Below are positions 14,998 through 23,698 of a DNA stretch of 56,933 nt, one piece after another (within the stretch, counting starts at the first letter, position 1; each line of letters begins with the position of its first letter). A program made the position numbers and the translations under genes. The stretch is from JALOAD01 sp023228995 [NCBI: Candidatus Muiribacterium halophilum] (GTDB lineage: Bacteria > Muiribacteriota > Muiribacteriia > Muiribacteriales). The DNA lies in assembly GCA_023228995.1 (NCBI GenBank), contig JALOAD010000021.1, positions 1-56,933 on the forward strand, read 5' to 3'. A model generated the notes under the pieces. The model was not told the DNA's origin, did not search any database, and was given only the letters and a program-made list of their open reading frames with translations.

Positions 14998-15858
14998 CTA
15001 CACATTCCCAGTATATACAAATTTTAATTTTTTTTCTGCAATTTCTTTAAATTTATTTATAGTATGAATTGGAGTTTGCAAAATATCTTCTTTATATCTT
15101 GGAAAATACCTACTAATATGTAATGGAATATATTCAGATATAGTTTTTACAAAATCAGTAAGCTCTTCAAATTCCTCAAAAGTATCATTTTTTTGTGGAA
15201 TAACAAGATTTGTTATTTCAATATGTTTACCGTTTTCATGACACTTTTTAATAGTATTTTTTACAGTATTAAGATTTCCAAAACAATAATCATTGTAAAA
15301 TTCAGCTTTTATACTTTTTAAATCAATATTTAAAGCATCTATAAAAGGTAAAATCTTTTCAAGCGGTTTACTATTTATTTGCCCATTAGTCACCAAAACA
15401 ACATTAAGCGAATTTTCTTTAAATAATTTTGCTGTTTCATATACAAATTCATACCATACAAAAGGTTCATTATAAGTAAATGCAATTCCTATATTACCAT
15501 TTTTTACAAGTTCTAAAGCTTTTTGTAAAAGTTTTTGAGGAGAAACTTCAGTATAATCAACCTTAGTCTGACTAATTTCAGAATTTTGACAAAAAGGACA
15601 ATGCATATTACAACCAAATGTTCCTATAGAAAGAATATTAGATTTAGGTAAATATCTTGAAAGAGGTTTTTTTTCAATTGGATCAAGTGCAATTGAAGTT
15701 ATTTTTGCATAATTTTCAGATATAAGAATATCTTTATCTCTTCTATAAGCAAGACATTTTCCAATATCTTTGTCTTTCTCAAATTTACAAGCATTTGGAC
15801 AGAGAGTACAAATTATAGTATCGTTATGTTTTTTATAAAAATAAGCTTCTTTTATCAT
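14998..15858 (-). CDS. amrS: AmmeMemoRadiSam-system radical SAM enzyme
   Basis: The 286-residue product has an N-terminal cysteine pair (CTLCPNACKF) and the radical-SAM cluster FGCNMHCPFCQN near residue 82, the arrangement of the pyruvate-formate-lyase-activase-like enzymes known as AmrS. These are usually linked to Memo and AMMECR1 proteins; neither partner is in this window. The reaction is not established. The gene overlaps rnfB by 4 bp and so is the last gene of the rnf operon, an unusual setting that may mean it serves Rnf or electron metabolism. Confidence 0.85.
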   Translation of the reverse strand: MIKEAYFYKKHNDTIICTLCPNACKFEKDKDIGKCLAYRRDKDILISENYAKITSIALDPIEKKPLSRYLPKSNILSIGTFGCNMHCPFCQNSEISQTKVDYTEVSPQKLLQKALELVKNGNIGIAFTYNEPFVWYEFVYETAKLFKENSLNVVLVTNGQINSKPLEKILPFIDALNIDLKSIKAEFYNDYCFGNLNTVKNTIKKCHENGKHIEITNLVIPQKNDTFEEFEELTDFVKTISEYIPLHISRYFPRYKEDILQTPIHTINKFKEIAEKKLKFVYTGNV

Positions 15859-16829
15859 TGCATTGTTATTGCATCTTTAGGGCATTTTTCAGCACAGACG
15901 CTACATCCAATACATTTATTTGCATCAACATTATGCTTTCCTTTTAATTCACCTGTTATAGCTTCAACAGGACATGCTTTTTTACAAATTGTACAACCAA
16001 TACATTTTTCTTCATCAATATAAGCTTTTTTTCTTTGAATAGCTTTTGAATCAATAACTTTTACAGGACATTTTTCTACACAAAGATTACATTCTCTGCA
16101 TAAAGAATAATCTATAAGAGCAATATTATTATTAACTTTTATTGCATTAAAAGGACATACTTTTTCACAAATTCTGCAACCAATACAACCTTTTTCACAA
16201 ACTTTCTTTACATCAGCACCTTTATCTTGAGAATTACATGCTACTCTTACTTTAGAATTTACAGGAACTAAATCAAGAACATTTTTTGGACATTCTTTAA
16301 TACATTTACCACAACCTGTGCATTTTTCTTCATCTATTTCAACAAGCATTGTATCTTTATTTATTTTCATTGCATCAAAAGGACATATATTTACGCAGGT
16401 TCCAAGTCCAAGACAACCATAAGCACAGGATTTTGAACCTCCCATAATAAGAGAAGCTGCTTTACAATCGATTGCTCCATTATAAACAAATTTATCTTTT
16501 GTAACTAAACTTGTTCCTTTGCATTTAAGATAAGCTACTTTTTTGGCATTAGATAATGCTGAAACACCCATAATATTACTTATGTTTTTTGCAACTTCAA
16601 TTCCGCCAGCAGTACAAGCACTTGGTTCTGCCTCGCCTTTCACAATAGCTTCTGCAAGACCCATGCAACCAGCATATCCACAAGCTCCACAATTTGCTTG
16701 CGGCAATACTTCATTTATCATTTCAACTCTCTCATCTATTTCTACATGAAAAAGTTTAGACGCTACTCCGAGTAAAAGACCAAAAAAAAGTCCAAGTCCA
16801 CCTAATCCTATAAGTGCAACAGTCGTCAT
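15855..16829 (-). CDS. rnfB: Rnf complex subunit RnfB (ferredoxin-like)
   Basis: RnfB passes electrons from reduced ferredoxin into the Rnf complex at the membrane. The 324-residue protein has an N-terminal membrane helix, the RnfB-specific Fe-S domain (CGACGYAGC, near 46-54) and then six ferredoxin-type cysteine clusters: CAYGCLGLGTC, CTGCGKC, CIGCRIC, CRECNLC, CIGCTIC and CIGCSVC. This is the long, cluster-rich form typical of anaerobes. The start is preceded by AAGGAGAT. Confidence 0.95.
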   Translation of the reverse strand: MTTVALIGLGGLGLFFGLLLGVASKLFHVEIDERVEMINEVLPQANCGACGYAGCMGLAEAIVKGEAEPSACTAGGIEVAKNISNIMGVSALSNAKKVAYLKCKGTSLVTKDKFVYNGAIDCKAASLIMGGSKSCAYGCLGLGTCVNICPFDAMKINKDTMLVEIDEEKCTGCGKCIKECPKNVLDLVPVNSKVRVACNSQDKGADVKKVCEKGCIGCRICEKVCPFNAIKVNNNIALIDYSLCRECNLCVEKCPVKVIDSKAIQRKKAYIDEEKCIGCTICKKACPVEAITGELKGKHNVDANKCIGCSVCAEKCPKDAITMQ

Positions 16830-16839
16830 AATAATCTCC

Positions 16840-17421
16840 TTATAAAATTCCTATAAATCCCATAAATGCAAGTGAAAGAAGTCCAGCAGTTATAAAAACT
16901 ATTCCGGCACCTTCAAAAGCTTTTGGCATATCGGCAAGCTCAAGTCTTTCTCTAATTCCTGCCATAAGTACAAGTGCAAGTGTAAAACCACATGCAACAG
17001 CAACACTGTTTATTAATGTTTCAAAAAGAGAATAACCTTCCTGAATATTAAGAAGTGAAACTCCTAAAACTGCACAATTAGTTGTTATTAGAGGTAGAAA
17101 TATACCTAAAGCTTGATAAAGTGCTGGCATAAATTTTTTCATAAAAAGTTCCACAAACTGAACCAATGCAGCTATTACAAGGATAAACATAATAGTTTTT
17201 AAATATTCTATTTCATAAGGTACTAGAATAAATCTATTGCAAAGCCAAGTTACAACACCAGCTAAAGACATACAAAACATTACTGCAAACCCCATTCCAA
17301 CAGAAGTTTCAAGTTTTTTTGAAACACCAACAAAAGGACATAAGCCTAAAAATCTTGATAAAACAAAGTTATTTACAAATACAGCTGAAATTATTATTGT
17401 AAAAATCTTAGCATAATCCAT
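16840..17421 (-). CDS. rnfA: Rnf complex subunit RnfA
   Basis: This 193-residue integral membrane subunit has about six helices and the family sequences NNFVLSRFLGLCPFVGVSK near the N-terminus and NCAVLG in the middle. RnfA and RnfE form the paired, inverted membrane core that carries ions. It lies between rnfE (5-bp gap) and rnfB (10-bp gap). Confidence 0.95.
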   Translation of the reverse strand: MDYAKIFTIIISAVFVNNFVLSRFLGLCPFVGVSKKLETSVGMGFAVMFCMSLAGVVTWLCNRFILVPYEIEYLKTIMFILVIAALVQFVELFMKKFMPALYQALGIFLPLITTNCAVLGVSLLNIQEGYSLFETLINSVAVACGFTLALVLMAGIRERLELADMPKAFEGAGIVFITAGLLSLAFMGFIGIL

Positions 17422-17426
17422 TTAAA

Positions 17427-18017
17427 TTACCTCCTATCCTGAATAAATTTTTTCAACGCAACAAGACAACCAAGAGTCAAAAAAGCTCCAGGAGGAAGTA
17501 TCATAAGTAAAGCTGGTTTAAAATTTGCACCAAATATCTGAAAATTAAGTATTGTACCATTTCCAAAAAGTTCTCTTACTAAACCAAGAAGAGAAAGAGA
17601 TAAAGTAAATCCAATACCCATTCCTAATCCATCTAAAAAAGATGGAAATAATCCGTTCTTTGAAGCAAAAGCTTCAGCTCTTCCAAGAATTATACAATTC
17701 ACAACAATAAGTGGAATGAAAATTCCAAGTTTTAAGTATAAAGTTTGAAAATAAGCATTCATAAGCATATCTACAATTGTAACAAATGATGCTATTATTA
17801 CTATAAATACTGGAATTCTTATTTTATTAGGAATAACTTTTTTAAGCAAAGATATAACAAGATTAGAACATACAAGAACAAAAAGAGTAGCAAGTCCCAT
17901 TCCAAGACCATTTTCAACACTACTTGTAACTCCTAAAGTAGGACAAAGTCCAAGCATAAGTACAAATATAGGATTTTCATCTATTATTCCATTTTTCAAT
18001 ATTTTTAATATATTCAT
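17427..18017 (-). CDS. rnfE: Rnf complex subunit RnfE
   Basis: This 196-residue membrane subunit is paralogous to RnfA. It has the family features NPIFVLMLGLCPTLGVTS near residue 14 and NCIILGRAEAFAS near 107. The start overlaps the end of rnfG by 4 bp. Order and spacing within rnfCDGEAB are canonical. Confidence 0.95.
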   Translation of the reverse strand: MNILKILKNGIIDENPIFVLMLGLCPTLGVTSSVENGLGMGLATLFVLVCSNLVISLLKKVIPNKIRIPVFIVIIASFVTIVDMLMNAYFQTLYLKLGIFIPLIVVNCIILGRAEAFASKNGLFPSFLDGLGMGIGFTLSLSLLGLVRELFGNGTILNFQIFGANFKPALLMILPPGAFLTLGCLVALKKFIQDRR

Positions 18018-19033
18018 TTTTTCCTCCCGATGATTTTAAGAAAATCTTCAAGACCAGCTCTTACTCCAGAAGTTACAGCTTGGGAAGTAATTGTAGCTGC
18101 TGTTATTGAATCTATTTTGCCAAGTTTGTTATTTTTTGTAAGATAAAGATTATTTAGACCTACTCCCTTAAACTGATTCTGAAACCAGTTTTCCTGACAT
18201 TTTGCTCCAAGACCAGGAGTTTCCTGCTGAGACACTATTTTAAGTCCAGCAATATTACCCTTATTATCGACTGCAACTAAGGTCTGAACACATGAAGAAT
18301 ATCCATTTGGAGATATTTTAAAAACATAACCTGGTGAATAATCTCCAATTTGAACTTTATCATAAGAAAAAACTTTAAAACTATTTTCTCTACTATCAAT
18401 TTCAAGACTCGAACTATCGTTAAAAAGAATTTTTTTATCTGCTACAATTTTTTCAAAATAATCATTATCTACTTTTTCAAAAGCTATTTTATTGTTTTGA
18501 AGCTTTCTAAATATTAATTCTGAACCTCTAAAAGATGAACTAAGATCATCATTTATCGGAATATCAACTCCATAAACATCGACAGCTACTTTCTTTTTTT
18601 CAAAACTAATACTTGATGCAAAAGCTTTAATTATAAATTCATAAAGTTTTTTATGTTTTAGAGGACTTTTTTTAATATCAATTAACTGATCAGTATTCAT
18701 TACTTTTTCAATATCTTCCATTTCCTTTTTTGCATTATTCTTTGCTATTCCAAAAAATTCTGAATCAATTGAAAGAACATATACTTTTGTCTTTTTAATA
18801 AGAAGAACTCTTCTTTTTTCATTATTTGGATCATTTATAATATATTCTCTTTCTGGAAATTTTGTAAGATCAAGTATATTTCCCACAAAAAGACTTTGTT
18901 TTGCAAGAGCTTCATTTTTTTGTGAATTAGATTTTATTAAAGGTAAAGTAATATCATTTATATAACTTAAAGAAATTGCTGAAACAAGACAAAATATCAT
19001 AAGTATAAAACCGAGTTTAATAATATTCCCCAT
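18014..19033 (-). CDS. rnfG: Rnf complex subunit RnfG (FMN-binding)
   Basis: RnfG carries covalently bound FMN on the outer face of the membrane. After one N-terminal membrane helix (about 8-27), the 339-residue protein has an FMN-binding domain near its end, with the flavinylation-type sequence SITAATITSQAV. I start at the ATG at 19033, which overlaps the rnfD stop (TAATG) and has GGAGG 7 nt upstream; a longer in-frame start inside rnfD is unlikely. The ~190-residue region before the FMN domain is longer than in many RnfG proteins. Confidence 0.92.
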   Translation of the reverse strand: MGNIIKLGFILMIFCLVSAISLSYINDITLPLIKSNSQKNEALAKQSLFVGNILDLTKFPEREYIINDPNNEKRRVLLIKKTKVYVLSIDSEFFGIAKNNAKKEMEDIEKVMNTDQLIDIKKSPLKHKKLYEFIIKAFASSISFEKKKVAVDVYGVDIPINDDLSSSFRGSELIFRKLQNNKIAFEKVDNDYFEKIVADKKILFNDSSSLEIDSRENSFKVFSYDKVQIGDYSPGYVFKISPNGYSSCVQTLVAVDNKGNIAGLKIVSQQETPGLGAKCQENWFQNQFKGVGLNNLYLTKNNKLGKIDSITAATITSQAVTSGVRAGLEDFLKIIGRKK

Positions 19034-20052
19034 TATCTTACCTCCCCAAATTTTCTTGGTCTTGTCCATCTATCAATTAGAGGAGTTGCTGCATTCATTA
19101 TTAATATAGAATAACAAACACCTTCAGGATAACCACCAAATATTCTTATTATAAATACAAGTAATCCAGCACCAAGTCCAAATATTATCCTTCCATAAGG
19201 AGTTATAGGAGATGTAACCATATCTGTAGCCATAAAAAAAGCTCCAAGAATAAGTCCACCACTTGTTATATGAAATAAATAATTACCAGTCATAAGTTCA
19301 GGACCACCACCAATATAAGCAAGCAAACCTACTGTTGCTATATAAGTTACCGGTATATGCCATGTAATGTGTTTTTTATAAAACCACAAATAAAAAGCTC
19401 CAAGAAGCAAAGCTATAACAGAAGTTTCGCCTAAAGATCCAGGAACATTACCAAAAAACAAACTACTTATAGAAAACTGTGAATATACACTTTCAAGACC
19501 TTGTGTACCACCACCTGATTTTGCAACATTTAAAGCTTCTTTAAACATACCAAGTGCTGAAGCTGATGTTGTTGAATCGTATAAAGATGCCCAATTTGAC
19601 GAGGTGAGTTTTTCGGGTAAACTCCAAGAAGTCATAAAAACAGGCCATGAAGCTAATAAAAATGCTCTTCCAACAAGAGCTGGATTAAAAATATTATATC
19701 CTAAACCACCAAATACCATTTTACCTATAACTATTGCAAAAACCGCACCTAATGCAGCAATATACCATGGTATTGAAGGTGGAAGACAAAATGCTAAAAG
19801 AATTCCAGTCACAACAGCTGAAAAATCATTTATTCTAACCGGTCTATCCATTAGTCTTTGACATATATATTCACTTAAAACTGCAAATGCAACACAAGTG
19901 ACAATTATAATAAGTGCTTTTATACCAAAAAATATAATGCTTGCAAGGATTGCAGGACAAAGTGCAATCACAACATCCAGCATCACAGACGAAACTGTAT
20001 CAATGGATTTTATATGCGGAGCAGGTGTTACCGCAAGTTTAACTTTTTCCAT
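19033..20052 (-). CDS. rnfD: Rnf complex subunit RnfD
   Basis: This 339-residue integral membrane subunit binds FMN and has about nine helices. Family sequence is visible from PAPHIKS at the N-terminus, through the GLGYNIFNPALVGRAFL region, to the segment MATDMVTSPITPYGR. In the family the FMN is attached to a threonine in such a motif. It lies 15 bp after rnfC and overlaps rnfG by 1 bp. Confidence 0.95.
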   Translation of the reverse strand: MEKVKLAVTPAPHIKSIDTVSSVMLDVVIALCPAILASIIFFGIKALIIIVTCVAFAVLSEYICQRLMDRPVRINDFSAVVTGILLAFCLPPSIPWYIAALGAVFAIVIGKMVFGGLGYNIFNPALVGRAFLLASWPVFMTSWSLPEKLTSSNWASLYDSTTSASALGMFKEALNVAKSGGGTQGLESVYSQFSISSLFFGNVPGSLGETSVIALLLGAFYLWFYKKHITWHIPVTYIATVGLLAYIGGGPELMTGNYLFHITSGGLILGAFFMATDMVTSPITPYGRIIFGLGAGLLVFIIRIFGGYPEGVCYSILIMNAATPLIDRWTRPRKFGEVR

Positions 20053-20067
20053 GTTTCTCCCCCATAT

Positions 20068-21384
20068 TTATCTTCTTTTTCTCATATTTATCTCATTTTT
20101 CGCCATTTTTATATATTGAACAATATTTATTTTTGACGGACATACAAAAGAACATGAACCACATTCTACACAATCAAAAACACCATAATCATCACAAGCA
20201 TCCCAATTATATTTTTTAGAGTATTTAGCAAGTTCAGACGGAATAAGAAATTGTGGACATACATCTACACATTTTGCACATCTTATACATGGATTTTCAT
20301 AATACTCTATAACAGCTTCCGCAGGTATTACAAGAATTCCTGAAGTACCTTTTATAACAGGAACAGTAATATCCCATTGTGCAATACCCATCATAGGTCC
20401 ACCATTTATAACTTTACCAGGTTTATCAATAAAACCACCGCATTGATTTATAACTTCTTCAAAAGACACACCTAATCTAACAAGTAAATTTTGAGGCTGT
20501 CTTATTCCATAACCTGTAACTGTGACAACTCTTTCAATAAGAGGTTTTCCTTTTACAACAGCTTCATATACAGCAAGAACAGTTCCAGTATTATGAACCA
20601 CAACACCAACATCCATAGGAAGACCACAACTTGGTACTTCTCTATTTAAAATAGCTTTTATAAGACTTTTTTCAGCTCCTTGTGGATATTTAGTCTGAAG
20701 AAGAACAGGTTTTATACTTTTATCACCATCAAGCATTTTTCTGTAAGTATTATAAGCACCCATTTTATTTGACTCAATACCAATAAAAGCCCGGTCAATA
20801 TCAAGAACTTTCATCATTATTTTAATACCTTTTATAGTATCCATAGTTCTTTCTATCATAAGTCTATAATCACAAGTAAGATAAGGTTCACATTCAGCTG
20901 AATTAATTATAAGTGAATCAATAACTTTATCTTCTGGTGGAGATAATTTGACACTAGTTGGAAATGTAGCTCCGCCCATTCCAACAATACCCATTTCATG
21001 AATAATATTTTTTATATCTTTTGCAGATAAAAGATCAAGATTTTCTTGTTTTTTATACTCTATCCAATCGTCTTTACCATCACCTTCAATAACAACACAC
21101 TTTGATCTTCTTCCACCTGGAGTATTACATTCATCAATCTTTATAACTTTACCAGTTATACTTGAATGAATATTAGCAGATATAAAACCAGCTGCATCTC
21201 CAATTTTTTGTCCTGTTTTTACAAAATCACCAACTTGAACAATACATGTAGCTGATGCGCCAATATGCTGTGAAAGTGGTATTATCACTTTTTTTGGCAC
21301 TGGCATATTATTTACAGGAAGCTCTTTAGTCAATTCCTTTGAATCAGAGGGATGAATTCCCTGTGGAAAAGTCTTTAATTCCAT
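20068..21384 (-). CDS. rnfC: Rnf complex subunit RnfC
   Basis: RnfC is the NADH-interacting, peripheral subunit. The 438-residue product has the N-terminal region (FPQGIHPSDSKELT), a Gly-rich nucleotide/FMN region (GMGGATFPTSVK near 137) and two C-terminal [4Fe-4S] motifs (CIRCAKCVDVCP and CVECGSCSFVCP). It is the first gene of the Rnf operon and has its own promoter at 21450-21478. Confidence 0.95.
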   Translation of the reverse strand: MELKTFPQGIHPSDSKELTKELPVNNMPVPKKVIIPLSQHIGASATCIVQVGDFVKTGQKIGDAAGFISANIHSSITGKVIKIDECNTPGGRRSKCVVIEGDGKDDWIEYKKQENLDLLSAKDIKNIIHEMGIVGMGGATFPTSVKLSPPEDKVIDSLIINSAECEPYLTCDYRLMIERTMDTIKGIKIMMKVLDIDRAFIGIESNKMGAYNTYRKMLDGDKSIKPVLLQTKYPQGAEKSLIKAILNREVPSCGLPMDVGVVVHNTGTVLAVYEAVVKGKPLIERVVTVTGYGIRQPQNLLVRLGVSFEEVINQCGGFIDKPGKVINGGPMMGIAQWDITVPVIKGTSGILVIPAEAVIEYYENPCIRCAKCVDVCPQFLIPSELAKYSKKYNWDACDDYGVFDCVECGSCSFVCPSKINIVQYIKMAKNEINMRKRR

Positions 21385-21449
21385 AAATTGCCCCTTCCCT
21401 AAACTTTTTTTGGATTATTATATTTTTAAATGTTAAAACATGCACCCAA

Positions 21450-21478
21450 AGTATAATTAACATCTTTTAATATGTCAA
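21450..21478 (-). promoter_or_regulatory. Promoter of the rnf operon
   Basis: On the minus strand a perfect TTGACA (21473-21478) is followed at 17 bp by TATACT (21450-21455), about 65 bp ahead of the rnfC ATG. I see no operator-like palindrome over it. Confidence 0.75.
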
Positions 21479-21560
21479 AATAATTTGAAACAGAAAAAAA
21501 CAAAAAAAAATCAAAAGGATTCAATTGATAATGTCAAAGATTTTCACCCAAGTATGTTTT

Positions 21561-22181
21561 TTAATAAGAAAGTTCGATTATCTCTAAGTTTGTTGGGAAA
21601 TCATTTATATTGTTTATTTCGATTATATCTTTTTTTATAAATTCAAAATTGTAATCTGAAAGTTTTTTAAGTTCAAAATCAACTTTATCTGTTTTATAAT
21701 GCATTGGAATTAAATATTTCGCTTTTAATTTTTGAGCAATTTCTAATGATTTATTACCATCTATTGTAAAAAATCCTCCAAATGGAGCTAAGATTATAAG
21801 GTTTTCTGCAATATCTGATATTTTTGGCATTTTGCAACCAAGATCTCCAAGATGAATTATTGATATATTATTTTGTATTTTAAAATGAAATATTGTGTTT
21901 TCCCCACGCTCTTTACCCATATTTTCATCGTGATAACTTTTTATACCAGTTATATTAATATTATTTGAATTATAAATTAAATTATTCTGATCAATAACAG
22001 GAGCTTTTTTAAGAAATTCAGGTTCAGAATGATCACCATGATAATGACTTACTGTAATAATATCTGGATTAATTATAGGAAGTTTATAATTAACACATGA
22101 ATCAAAAGGGTCAGTTACAATTGAAAAATCATTGTATTTTATAACAAAACATGAATGTCCATACCATTTTATTGAAAGCAT
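21561..22181 (-). CDS. UlaG-like MBL-fold metal-dependent hydrolase
   Basis: This 206-residue metallo-beta-lactamase-fold protein begins IKWYGHSCFVIK and has the metal motif HYHGDH near residue 47, HLGDLG (D near 117) and a late histidine in PMHYKTD. These match the L-ascorbate-6-P lactonase (UlaG)-like branch, whose members have varied substrates. It is the last gene of an operon with GH57 amylase and a DegT aminotransferase, 9 bp after the latter. The substrate is not known. Confidence 0.85.
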   Translation of the reverse strand: MLSIKWYGHSCFVIKYNDFSIVTDPFDSCVNYKLPIINPDIITVSHYHGDHSEPEFLKKAPVIDQNNLIYNSNNINITGIKSYHDENMGKERGENTIFHFKIQNNISIIHLGDLGCKMPKISDIAENLIILAPFGGFFTIDGNKSLEIAQKLKAKYLIPMHYKTDKVDFELKKLSDYNFEFIKKDIIEINNINDFPTNLEIIELSY

Positions 22182-22190
22182 AATAACTCC

Positions 22191-23654
22191 TTAAACAACA
22201 CTACTTGACATTTCTATTATCTTTTTATCTATAAATTTATCAAAATTATCTTTAACATAATCATCTGCTTCATCTTCATAATAAATTGATATTGTTTCAA
22301 GTACTAATTCCATAACTTTCATTTCAGCTTCAGTATGCAATGCATCAAAATCCTCGGGTGTAAAATACGAAGCTATTTTTGAAATTCTTTCATCAATATA
22401 TTCTTTTGCTTTTATTGAGCGTACATTTAAATCTTTATTATCTATTTTTTTTATTACTGACATTTTTTTACGGAAAAATTTTATTATCTTTTCAACTGAT
22501 AAACATACATCATTTATGTCGTTTTCTGTCATTGAAGGAAAAAGCGGAAGTGAAACTTCTTTTGTATATTCATTGTAAGCAATTGGAAAATCATCTTTTT
22601 TATAATTATATTTATTAATATAATAAGGTTGCGTGTGTAAAGGAATAAAATGCACACTAGCTCCGATATTTTCACTGGAAAGAGCTGATATAAATTCTTT
22701 TCTATCACAATCTAATTTTGAAAAATCAATTCTTAACGGATAAAGATGATATGCTGCTTTAACATAATCTTTTGTAATTGGTATAAAACATTCTTCAAAA
22801 CCTGAAAAAAATTCATTATATTTTGTTACAACAGCTTTTCTCTTTAAATTATTTATTTCAAGCTTTTCAAGTTGATGAATTCCTAAAGATGCTTGAATAT
22901 CTGTAAAATTATATTTATAACCACAATCTACTACTTCATAAAACCATGAACCTTCTTTTCCATATCTTTTCCATGCGTCTTTTGAAATTCCGTGAAGACT
23001 CATAATTCTCATTCTTTCGGCAAATTCATCATTTCTAGTTGTAATCATTCCACCTTCAGAAGTACATAGATTTTTAGTTGCATAAAATGAAAAAACAGTA
23101 ATATCACCAATTATGCCGATTTTATGATCTTTATACCAACTTTCTGTTGCATGTGCTGCATCTTCTATAACATAAATATTATATTTTCTTGCAATTTCCA
23201 TTATTTCATCCATTTCAGCAGGATGTCCTGCAAAATGAACTGGCATTATAGCTTTTGTCTTTTCAGATATTTTTTCTTCTATCTTTGAAGGGTCTATATT
23301 AAAAGTATCTGGGTCTATATCTACAAAAACTGGGGTTGCTCCCATTTGTTCTATTACATTTGCAGTTGAACAAAATGTATATGGTACTGTTATTACTTCA
23401 TCTCCTGGTCTTATACCAATAGCATCTAATGCTAAATGAAGTCCAGCAGTGCATGAGCTCACAGCGATTGCATGTTTTATACCTATATATTCAGCAAATT
23501 TTTCTTCAAATTGCTTTGTCTTGGGTCCAGTTGTAATCCAACCTGATTTTAAAGTATCTATAACTTCTTGTATTTCAGTATTGCTAATTTCTGGTTTAAA
23601 AAAAGGAAGAAATTCTTTTCTAACAGGTTCTCCCCCATTTAATGCTATTTTCAT
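22191..23654 (-). CDS. DegT/DnrJ/EryC1/StrS aminotransferase with C-terminal extension
   Basis: The first ~385 residues form a sugar-nucleotide aminotransferase of the DegT family (PLP enzyme). Visible are the substrate/PLP region (GSGWITTGPKTK-like start, AVSSCTAGLHLAL), the VIEDAAHA motif and the PLP lysine in FSFYATKNL. Typical members end near 380-400 residues. Here about 95 further, acidic, helical residues follow from roughly 390, a region I do not recognise. Products of such enzymes are usually amino sugars for surface glycans. It sits between GH57 amylase and the MBL hydrolase. Confidence 0.88.
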   Translation of the reverse strand: MKIALNGGEPVRKEFLPFFKPEISNTEIQEVIDTLKSGWITTGPKTKQFEEKFAEYIGIKHAIAVSSCTAGLHLALDAIGIRPGDEVITVPYTFCSTANVIEQMGATPVFVDIDPDTFNIDPSKIEEKISEKTKAIMPVHFAGHPAEMDEIMEIARKYNIYVIEDAAHATESWYKDHKIGIIGDITVFSFYATKNLCTSEGGMITTRNDEFAERMRIMSLHGISKDAWKRYGKEGSWFYEVVDCGYKYNFTDIQASLGIHQLEKLEINNLKRKAVVTKYNEFFSGFEECFIPITKDYVKAAYHLYPLRIDFSKLDCDRKEFISALSSENIGASVHFIPLHTQPYYINKYNYKKDDFPIAYNEYTKEVSLPLFPSMTENDINDVCLSVEKIIKFFRKKMSVIKKIDNKDLNVRSIKAKEYIDERISKIASYFTPEDFDALHTEAEMKVMELVLETISIYYEDEADDYVKDNFDKFIDKKIIEMSSSVV

Positions 23655-23698
23655 AATATCTCCAAATTGAATTCTCTGTAATTGTTGAAAAAATAATT

